Positions 34,668 through 45,222 of a stretch of 64,000 nucleotides of DNA are shown here, in pieces. The notes beneath the pieces were generated by a model. The model had not been told where the DNA came from. It did not search any database and was given only the letters and a program-made list of their open reading frames with translations. A program made the translations under genes and the position numbers. The stretch comes from Pachyseris speciosa. Its lineage: Eukaryota; Cnidaria; Anthozoa; Scleractinia; Pachyseridae. The stretch's first letter is position 1. Each line of letters opens with the position of its first letter. The stretch is from assembly GCA_016490735.1 (NCBI GenBank), contig JAEMWC010000568.1:236001-300000 (forward strand). Reading direction: 5' to 3'.

Positions 34668-37600
34668 TTTATCATCCTTACCATTTTATAATTTAGACGA
34701 TGATCAATTTCGGCTAACTCTGTTTGAATTCATGAATGGTGGTACTATTAATTTTGATCCTGATAGATTAGCTCAGTTAAAGTTTAATCCTTTGCTATGT
34801 GAGTCCTATAAAAATTTTAGTCTTTGTAAAGACAATGATCCAGACATAAATTTTTATTTAGAACACAGTAGCTGTGAGTACTATACCGAAGATAGTTTTA
34901 ACAACATGTTAGCCGAAGAGCAAAGTCGCCTAAACTTAAACTGCAGTAGCCTTGAATCAGGCCTTTCTTTCCTCCATATGAACATTCGTAGTATATCTAA
35001 TAAATTTGATAAGCTTTCAAATTTTCTAGGCCAACTTCGATTGAAACTTCCTATTGTTGGGATTTCTGAGACTTGGCTTGAAGAATGTTATCATTTTGCG
35101 ACATCGCGGGTTACAATTTTTTGCATAAACCCAGAGTCACTCGCGTTGGTGGAGGTGTTGGCCTTTACATTGGTGAGCATTTGAATTACAAACAACGTCC
35201 TGATCTAGCGTTCCCTGTCGACGGAAGTGCTGAATCTTTGTTTGTTGAAATTAATAGGACAAAAGAAAAGAATGTAATTGTCGGCATTATTTATCGACCA
35301 CCCGACTCACTGTTAAATGAATTTCTGTCTGATTTGGACCTAGTACTGGGAAAAATTACCAAAGAAAATAAGCTTGTATTTTTAATGGGTGACTGGAATT
35401 TAAATCTAATTAATCACCATTGCCATAAAGCGACAAGTGACTTCTTGGATTTGTTGTACTCTAGGATGCTTTTCCCACTCATTACACGTCCCACTAGAAT
35501 TACGGCGAACAAAGCTTCACTGATAGATAACATTTTCACGAACGATCCACTTTGTCCTTCAATAAGTGGTCTTTTTCTCAATGACATATCTGACCATTTA
35601 CCGATTTTTTCACTTGTTTTGAATAATAATAGCACCAGTGACAAGGACAAATACGTAATCTTTCGTGAAAAAAATGCGCATAATCTAAGTGCATTTAAAG
35701 ATGACTTAGGTAGGATAAACTGGGCTGAAATACCTGGTTTAGATGATCCATCTTGCGCTTATAAAATCTTTATTGAAAAGTTTGTTTCAATTTATGATCG
35801 GTGTTTTCCACTCAAAAAAAAAGAAAGTGAAGCGGTTCAATTCTCGTAAGCCTTGGTTTACTAAAGGTCTTGCTAATTCCGTTAAGAAGAAAAATATGTT
35901 GTATAGGTGTTTTCTTAATAACCCTAACTCTTCTAATGAAAATGCATACAAGTCTTACAAAAACAAACTCACCCATTCTCTTCGAGTTGCTAAGCGTTTA
36001 TATTATGAAAAACAAATTGAGAAACTAAAATCAAATGTTAAGGCCATTTGGAAAGTTCTCAATGAAATTCTTAATAGAAATAAAGGTAAGCGTGGTCTAC
36101 CATCCGTATTTAGGGCAGATTCTCGTGAAATTTCCGATCCAAAAGAAATAGCTAATCTTTTTTGTTTTTATTTTACTAACATTGGGCCTAATTTAGGCAG
36201 CAAAATTCCTGCATCAGAAAAGTCGCATAGTTCTTTTTTACCCCCCAGACTAGTCAATTCAATATTTCTTGAAGTTGCAAATGAGGAGGAAATTATTGAA
36301 ATATGTCGTACTTGTCGTTCAGGTAATGCTGTAGGTCATGACAATATTTCTATGAACTTAATTAAAGATACTATTGATATAATAATCTCCCCTGTTACTA
36401 GCTTGATTAACTTATCCATCACCTCTGGTATTGTGCCAAATCAATTAAAAATTGCTCGAGTTATTCCTTTATTTAAATCTGGTGAACAGGATATATTTAC
36501 AAATTACAGACCCGTGTCTGTTTTACCTGCATTCTCTAAAATTCTAGAGAGAGTCATGTACAATCGTCTTTTAAGGTTTCTCAATGTCTATAAAATTCTC
36601 TCTGATAATCAGTATGGTTTTCGCAAACATCACTCCACTGCTTATGCTCTAGCTTGTTTGTATGACAAAATCTCTTCCGCTATTGAAAATAAGGAATATA
36701 CAGTTGGTATTTTTGTAGACTTGTCTAAAGCCTTTGACACCGTTCATCATCAAATTTTAATTTCAAAACTAGAGCATTATGGTGTTCGAGGCACTGCACT
36801 TAGATGGTTTGAAAGCTATCTAAGCGATAGACAACAATATGTGGAATTTAATGGTATTTGTTCGGATTCTTGCCAAATAAAGTGTGGGGTGCCTCAGGGC
36901 TCTATACTAGGCCCCCTCCTCTTTCTGCTCTATATAAATGATCTGTGTAATGTGTCAAAGGTGGTGGACTTTATTCTTTTTGCTGATGACACTAACATAT
37001 TTTTTTCTCACAAAGATTTTAATTTACTTTCTGAAACCCTAAATTCTGAAATGTGTAAATTAACACAGTGGTGTCGAGCTAATAAGCTGTCAATTAACTT
37101 TAAAAAATCGAATTTTATGGTTTTTAGACCACGACAAAGGAGGCAAACACTTGATCTATCTATTCAAATTGACAACAATAAGATTGATTGTGTGAAAGAA
37201 ACAGTATTTTTAGGTGTTATCCTTGATGAGCATTTGTCATGGAAGCCTCACATTCTTAGTGTCTCTAGAAAAATATCAAAATCTATAGGCATTATTCATA
37301 AGTCAAGTTTTTGCCTTCCCAAAACTTCCTTACACTGTTTGTACTATAGTCTAGTTTACCCTTACTTAATATATTGTGTTTCAGTTTGGGGATCGACATA
37401 TCAGAGTAATTTAAATCGCGTTATTCTTCTGCAAAAGAAGATAATAAGAATAATATCTAAAGTTCCTTTCGATTCCCACACTGATGTTCTTTTCAAAGAA
37501 AAGGAGATTTTGAAATTCTCTGACATTTATTTATACCAGATAGGTAAATTCATGTATCTATTCAAAAGAGGTTTACTTCCTAATTACTTTCGTGATATGT

Positions 37601-37800
37601 TTACTCTCGCAAGCCAGTTACATTCGCATTATACTAGAAATTGCAACCTTTTTTACATACCTCCGTGCCGAACTAATATTCGAAACTTCTCAATTCGGTT
37701 TCAAGGACCTAAGTTTTTCAACTCGTTAAGTCATGAAATTCAAAACAGTGAAAGCATCCGTTTGTTTGGGAAAAGACTTAAAAAATTCCTTCTTTCTTAG
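34645..37800 (+). pseudogene. LINE ORF2: endonuclease-reverse transcriptase (CR1/L2/Jockey type), two frame breaks
   Basis: The EEP endonuclease starts around residue 105 (LHMNIRSISNK, ISETWLEE, GVGLYIG, IYRPPDS, MGDWNLNL, ISDHLPIF). The RT has RVIPLFKSGE, NYRPVSVLPAFSKILERV, QYGFRKHHST, VDLSKAFDTVHH, GVPQGSILGPLLFLLYIND and the catalytic FADDTNIFF. Near the end is KFFNSLSHEIQNS, the family tail. The frame shifts near 35085-35098 and at an A9 run (35814-35822). Otherwise the 1050-residue region is open, so the copy is young. It is oriented toward ACO1 and its 3' end (about 38095) is about 165 bases from that gene's ATG. Confidence 0.88.
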
Positions 37801-38258
37801 GCAAATATACTCATTGTTGAGCTACTTACTTCTTCTTTTCTTTTCTTTTTAAAATAATACATTTCATATTTCATGCTGTCCCTGTAATTCGTATGATGTA
37901 TCCTATATTGTCAGGAAGCCTATAGTTCATAAGCCCCCGGCTTCTATATAGGCTTTCTTGTCATTACCACCTTAAACATTTGTGGTCTATTGTCTTAAGT
38001 TTGAGTTATTATAAATTTCTTGTGTTTCGTATTTTTAAATTTTGTATTTTTATGTGGTTAATGGCAAAATAAATGGAAATGGAATGTAACAGATATCCAC
38101 CGAAACTTGTCGTTGGGTGCCCCTGACATATTTGACATGTTTTGCCCGATACCCGCCGGGGATGCCCGCTTTGTCTCTTTTCTAGAAAGACTCTTGTAAT
38201 GCTTCGCGGTCCCCTTCACATGTCACGTGTTTATCCAGTTGGGCAATTCCATTTCAAC
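37801..38258 (+). promoter_or_regulatory. LINE 3' end and short ACO1 upstream region
   Basis: The LINE 3' untranslated part runs to about 38095 ('ggcaaaataaatggaaatgg'), followed by the 38112-38127 inverted repeat. Only about 130 bases are then left before the ACO1 start codon. This must hold the ACO1 5' UTR and perhaps core promoter, unless these lie upstream of the LINE. An E-box CACGTG is at 38224-38229. No TATA box is evident. Confidence 0.4.
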
Positions 38259-38268
38259 ATGGCGGCCG
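38259..38268 (+). CDS. ACO1: ACO1 exon 1 (10-nt coding micro-exon)
   Basis: ATGGCGGCCG|GTAAGT: start codon plus three codons' worth of bases, ending in phase 1. Context TCAACATGG is a good Kozak. Residues MAA plus a split A. Confidence 0.8.
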
Positions 38269-41200
38269 GTAAGTTATGAACGTGTCGCTGCTCACGGTTT
38301 TCGCCTTCTTCTTGTTTTGGACTGTATTTTCCTTTTTTCTGCTTTTTAGCCAAGAGCCAGTATACCTCTCAAATCAAGTCTCTTCCCCTCAAGTGCGGAG
38401 AATGCCGTTATTTTGACATCTCCAGCTTAAACGAACAACGATATGGTAGGTGGCCAGGATTTCATAGCGTTTTGCTTAGGCTATACCTTCGCTCATGATA
38501 GTTGATCTGTTTGAAATCCTGGCTGTTTTGAAACGTGAAAGTCGTCCGAATAGAAATGTTCTTTTAATGTATTATTTGAATTTATATTCAGCTTATATGC
38601 AGCAATCAAAAGTAGAGCCTAAATCTAGTTAATTTATTCGATGTTTGTACTATGACCTTTGTCGTACGTCAGTTCCATTCTTGCTCAACTTCTTCGTCGA
38701 CCGGTAACGGTGCGGTCTTTTTCTACAGCCTGCTCGTTGAACAAATTAATGGACTTACACACACCGTATTTCATTGGAAAAAATTTTCTTGTGCAAATTA
38801 TTTCGTGTTGAGATCCGGTGTTGAACGCTTCAGGTGTCGTGTGACGGTCAGTCGTTGTATTTATGATATTCGCCTTCATCCTGGTCTTGATACGATGGTT
38901 TGTTTGAAAAAGTGCTATGGATATCTTCTTAACAGATTATAATAACAACAAGCATAATGTATAGTCTTATCCTGACTTGATGATTTACTGAAAAACAGTG
39001 ATATACTACCGTTCAGTTGCTGGTTGATGGTACCATAAGCATCAATCCGTTGGGCAGAAGAAAATCATGACTCACGATCGTTGACGATCAGGAAATGTTC
39101 TGCTTACGTCAAGCGGTATTTGGGTGGCTTGCATGAATGCCCATTCCCTGTATGAGTACTGGGAGAATTTGCTTTACTCTTGTTAAATTTCAGAAGGAAT
39201 GAATGCATTTAACAAACAGTGTGCAGGTTGGAAGGATGATGGTCTTAAATATATGTACCTCAGTTTATTTGATTTTCCTTTCTCTGGGCTCATTACATGT
39301 GTGCTTGAGGGGAACTGTTCACAAATGGTCTTTTTCTGGTGTACTTGGTTGTTGTAACCTTTATACTCTGGCGACAATTTTATACTGTGTTTACATACAC
39401 ATAAATCCTTGACAGTGGCTTTTAGTTTTATTCAGCTGCAGCAATGAATGAAATAGAGACATCTTCACTCTGTTTTAAAAATAGATTGGTTAAGAGTGCA
39501 GTCTTTAATCTTTAATCATGGTACTCCTAAAACAGTAATGACTATACTAGGAGAGCTAATTACAGGATAAAAATAATAAATTTAGATTTATTTACATAAA
39601 ACGTGGGATAAAATAACATAATAGATAAAGTTTTAAAAACAAAATAATATAAATAATGTAATAATAAAATTAGTATCAACTAATCCGACCTAATAAATGA
39701 GAGAGCATTTCATTTAAATGTATCTAAATTATCAATATTTGTGAAGCTTAGGGGTATATTGTTCCATAAAGCTATTGTCCTCGGATAAAAAGAATATTTA
39801 TAAATATCGTTATTCACTTTCACTTGTTTAAAAGGACAACAGTTTGGAGCTCTTGATGGTCTTTCATTCGGTATGACATTAGGTGGAAGTGATATGCCAA
39901 CATGGCCCATATAGATTTTATAAAATATGGTGCCTTGTGAAAGAAGTCTTCGATGATGGAGTGATTCCCATCCAAGACTTTCAACCATTGGTGTAACGTG
40001 GCTATAACTCAAGTAGTCGTTGAAGACATATCGAGCGGCTCTTCGTTGGACAGATTCAATTTTGTTTATGTTCTGGTGCCTGTATGGATTCCATGCACAG
40101 GACGTGTATTCGAGTTTAGGCTGTACAAGAGTACAATATGCCGTGTCTTTAACTTTATGGTTACAACCGCCCAGTACTCGGCGCAAAAGACCCAGAGTTA
40201 GCATTTTTGCAAATGATGTCTACATGTTCATTCCAGCTTAAGTTGCTTGATATTGTAACACCGAGGTACTTTGTTGAGTTAACTTTGGATATAGACAAGC
40301 CATTTAAAGTGTATTGAAACAGGATTGGAGATTTTTTACATGTTGTTCCTAAATGATAACATTTTTTAATGTTAAAATTAAGTTGCCAGCTTTTTGACCA
40401 TGAGGATAGTTGGTTCAGGTCGTTTTGTAGAGATAAGCAGTCATGCTGAAAACCATTAGGAAACTTAAGTCCAGTGTTAATCTTTAACCCATTTACTACC
40501 AAGCATTTTGCCGAAAACACCTTTTGAAGCTTGTCGAGCCATTTTCTGGCCAGATTCTAGCCAAAAAGAACTCTGTTTGCTGGTGGAGTTCATCGCACCA
40601 TTTGTTCCTGATGCTTAATATTAGCTTTCCAAGATTGGGCATGCTCAGAAAGCAAAATTTCTAGATAGTGTTTGGGTTGAAAAGTTTCACCACCCCCTCT
40701 CCTTCTACCTTTTGATTTCTCTTGCCTTGCTTTCTTTTTCTCTTACTGGGCATTTCCTGGGCTTCCTTTTGGTGGGAAAAGATTTGTGGATTGTAGGATT
40801 AATGGAAGGAAGTGCAGGTGGGTAGTGGAACAAGATTTTCATTCAAATTTTCGGCTTAACGTCACCAGGTTTTTTCATGTTTTCTTCAGCCTTCTGGACG
40901 GAATCGTGCTCATTTGGGTATGACTTGAAAGATCTCTTCCCCCTACACATGGTACATGTTAAAGTTGTCCATGAGCATTAAAACTGATGATGTCACAAGT
41001 GGTACAAGGGATGTGGTTTTGCGCAGCGGGTTTTGGCCGGTACAGGCGCCAATATAATGGGTTAATTCAAAATTTAAATTTTAAGCCAATGCTCTATTCA
41101 ACCACACTACCCCCTATTCTTTGTCAATACTCTTTTGTTGCTGAAGAGAAGCCATTTGTCTAATTGTCACAGCACTGAACAGTGTTGACTGAATGGCAAC

Positions 41201-41982
41201 AGAAGGAAAGATTTCTCACAGTTTTGTTTGTTGTCATCCAGGAAATGGAAGAAATGCACCTGCTTCAATCTTATTACTTGGGCTGTAAGGCACCAAGTCT
41301 AGGAATAGACCTTTCCCGCATTCCACTTCAGTGCATACAAACAATAGCTCCAGAGCAAGGTTGGGGTGGACATTTTCATACATTTGTTGTAATTCTGTCC
41401 ACCCTGACCTTGACTCGGTGCCATTGTTTGTTGGAATGTGGGAAAGGTCTATTGGCTCTGTTTCGTTCTTTTTCTATTATTCAGTTTTGGGATCATGAAT
41501 TTCCTTACATGACCTGGGTGCATGTGAGTCTTGCTGCTCACCGCTACACAGAGGGTTGACCATCTTGGAAAGATGTTTTCAAAGCTGTTTGCAAAAGATG
41601 CTTTGATGAGTCATCTTGGAGGTTTCTCTGACCATATGTTGAATCCTACTCCGTTCAATAAGCGTTTCCTTTTCTCAAACAGTGAGCAGAAATATCTGTC
41701 AATCAGCGTGAAAACATTGAATTTAGTCATTTGGAATAAATAGAATTTTTTCACCTCATTATTTTTGCGGGTGTGTATGGTCAAATGGACGTCTCTGTGG
41801 CCTCTCATGCCATGGAAGGGCCGAGTTTAAGTCCATACTGGGCATCCACCATAATCTTTAATCTTTTCTTCTTTTCCTTTTTCCTTTCCCTGTTCTGCTT
41901 GTATTTTTTTACAAGTATTATCATCAATGCTTGAGCTATAAAGGGATTTAGCAATTTTAGAGGGATATAATTTATGTTATTG

Positions 41983-42015
<33 letters not shown>

Positions 42016-45000
42016 GCAATCTTTGATAGTTGATAGGTATTCTGTAGACATTCACTACAAATAAACAGACTCAAGTATCATTATAAACACAATGAACTTG
42101 ATGTAACAAGGACAGACTTCTCTTTTACTTAGCCTGAGATTAGGATAATTTTATCCTCTTGTTTCAAATATAGTGGATATTTGGAACAAGTGACCATTCT
42201 TAAGTCATTTTATACTACAGTGTAGTGTTAGTTTTCACATTGAAGCAAAATATAATATTGATTGTGGTGGGTCAGATATAAACAGGATTATTTGATGTTA
42301 ACTCAAGATTTCATCAAGCAAATGTACGGTAATAATAAAAATAATAACTTTATTTAAGTCTCTAATATTTGTAGCCAAGCACAAGTGCTCTACTAATTGA
42401 ACCTACAAATCAAATGTTAGTTTTTGAGAAGAAAGGAAAATCAGAGGACCTGGAGAAAAACCTCTTGGAGCAGAGTAGAGAACCAACAAACTCAGCCCAC
42501 TTATGATGCCGAGTCCGGGAATTGAACCCAGGACACATTGTTCGAAGGCAAGCGCTTTAACACCACTGCGCCAACCCTGCTCCCAAAGTATAGATGAAAA
42601 GGGAGAATCAGGGTTATCTTGAACCAACGTGAAAATGATTTTGCACATACAATTGAACCTCTATTAAGCGGTCACCCTCAGGGTATGGCTTAGTGACTGC
42701 TAAATACAGGCTGACCGCTTAATACAGGTTGCACAGAATACATGTCAAACATAAAAACTGAATCTTCTAACAGTTAATGCTCAAAGGCCCTCAAAAAAAT
42801 CACTTACTTGGTTAAGAACTCCTTCCCTGAATAGAATGGTAATGACAAAGTTGAACATAGTGTAAAAACGAACCAACGAAACAGCAACGCCAAGTTCTAC
42901 AGCCAGTATTTTGTATTATATTTGAGTGATTTCCTTCTGGAAAGTGACTGTTTAATACAGGTGAAGACCTTGAAAACAGCTTGTTGGGACTTACCTGGAC
43001 CGCTTAATAGACTGAGCTCAAAATTACAGTAATTAGAGTGCACCTAATCCCCAAATATTTTTTTCGCTTAAATAAAACTTTGCACCTGCTTGAAACATAC
43101 TGCACCATTTTGCACCTTTTTAACTTGTGGATACGTGAAGTGTAGGAACGAGTTCTCGTGGGCACTGCATGTCACTTGCTCACTAAGGTGAAGACACACT
43201 TCATAATTAGTTGGCCCAGAACGAGAGCACTTGGAACATCGGTTGTTCCCGAAGGTCACTCCGATCAAAGCTCACTCCAGCTCAGCGTGCATCGTGCCCG
43301 GAGGATTTGCTGATTTTGTAGCTTTCACAGGACGATTAGGTGTCTTCAGGTGGACTGAAGATGTTTCATGTTAGTACTATGGCCAACTTGGATACTGGAT
43401 TTCATTACCTTTGTCTCGTCCAGGCGCTAAACATGATGAGGAGATGATCATTAATTTTGGTCTTCAATATCAATCGAACCCACAATCTCACAGGGGGAAA
43501 ATAAATTCAAGCCACCAGCTTTCTGGAAAGTGACCTGAAAATGAGTAAATTTCATGCCAAGGTGGTAAGCTTTGATGAAAATGAATCATATTTGTCAAAC
43601 ACATTGAACTCAGTTATATCGAATTGAAGTGAATCGAGGACTTCTTGAATGAAACAAGTGTTGAAAACATATTGACAAACATTGGCACAATCGACAAGTT
43701 CATGATGAGAAACCAAAGAACTTTTGTGGTCAAACGAGGACAACAAGCATCGCTTCAATCCAAGACTAGTGGTTCCACATTGGAAGAGAATTGCTGATCC
43801 ACACAGACACCTTTCCTTATATCAGTCAAGGCTGATGTGAGCTGATGGACAGTGATACCCTCCAAAGGGGCTCTAGATTCATGGGCAAATACTATCACAA
43901 ATATGTTCCCTACAAAGTGCAGAAAAGCCAATGAACTTAGCAAGTTAATTTCTAACATTCCCTCACATGTGTCTTCTAGTAATACGTGTGCTACAAAGAC
44001 TGGTAAACAAAGGCTTGGCTTGTGTACCATATCCACGAGTTAGCCATAGGCACCCTTTGATTAAACCAAATGTTGACTTTTTATAGGCTGGAAAAGTTAT
44101 GAAATCTAGCCATCATCTGTCCATGACTGAGCTAGTAAGGGGCATGGGTCTATTCCTTACATGATGTCACAAACTGATTTGTGAACATGCATGCAAAGCA
44201 GTTCGTGACATCAAGAAGGGAATAGACCCATTCCTCTTACTAGCTCGGTTGTGGGACAGATGATGGCTAGATTTTGTAACTTTTACAGCCTATAAAAAGT
44301 CAAGATTTGATTTAAAAAATAAATTAAAATAAGGTTTGGTTGAAAAAAGGTACAGAACGATGCAATATGTTTCAAACAGGTGCAAAGTTTTATTTCAGAT
44401 GTAATTGTAATTACAATTATAATGGCTATTGTAATTCTAAGCGCGCGCGAGCAATTAGCATAATTTTAAATCATTAAGAACGGGTTTATACTTCAAAATA
44501 AAAAACCTCTCTTTGTTCTTTCTCATGCCTTCTGAGGGGCTGAGAATCTTATAAAACGGAAAGATAGTGAACTGAGGTGTCAATCCCGCAGCACATTCAT
44601 CAATATGCTTGCTGACTCCTAGCATACGTGTGTGCGGGTCTCTAATTTGCTGTTTATGACCTGTCACTCTATTTCTTGATTTACGTAATAACATGTGCAG
44701 GATGTGGACATAATTATATAGGAGAAATGGGTGATGTCCTGAGAAATAGAGTGACAGTTCATAAACAGCAAATTAGAGACCCGCACACACGTATGCTAGG
44801 AGTCAGCAAGCATATTGATGAATGTGCTGCGGGATTGACACCTCAGTTCACTATCTTTCCGTTTTATAAGATTCTCAGCCCCTCAGAAGGCATAAGAAAG
44901 AACAAAGAGAGGTTTTTTATTTTGAAGTATAAACCCGTTCTTAATGATTTAAAATTACGCTAATTGCTCGCGCGTGCTTAGAATTACAATAGCCATTATA

Positions 45001-45166
45001 AATGTAATTACAATTACATCTGTGACACAATAAGTCAATAAACACACTTTGCTATGCCTGAAGAGCCGCAACAGCGGTGAAACGCGTAGCGCTAAAGCAA
45101 AGTAACAGAAGACTTTGGGTTTTCATTGTTTTTAGTATCATCATTCGACACAGAAGTTTACAGTTT

Positions 45167-45222
<56 letters not shown>

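Larger units (their letters stand above)
33358..38127. other. 4.8-kb interval bounded by a perfect 16-bp inverted repeat
   Basis: TCAGGGGCACCCAACG at 33358-33373 is the exact reverse complement of 33358's partner CGTTGGGTGCCCCTGA at 38112-38127. The interval contains the CR1/L2-like LINE, whose 3' end abuts the right repeat within about 20 bases. LINEs do not have terminal inverted repeats, so these may be ends of a DNA element into which the LINE jumped, or two copies of a dispersed repeat. Confidence 0.45.
44396..45022. repeat. Large palindrome: head-to-head copies of a Penelope endonuclease end
   Basis: The left arm (44396 to about 44682) is the reverse complement of the right arm (about 44735-45022) at very high identity. 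The outermost CAGATGTAATTG/CAATTACATCTG match exactly. A roughly 50-base spacer holds the part of the coding sequence that is present only once. Both arms encode the same protein end with only a few substitutions. Confidence 0.88.

Noticed and set aside
41182..41559. 125-codon open frame in ACO1 intron 2
   Set aside because: It spans a 150-bp foldback, has no known domain, and lies inside an intron full of mobile DNA.
43552..44036. Transposase for the 43068-44397 element
   Set aside because: The two abutting minus-strand frames show no DDE/D or zinc-finger motif that I can recognise.
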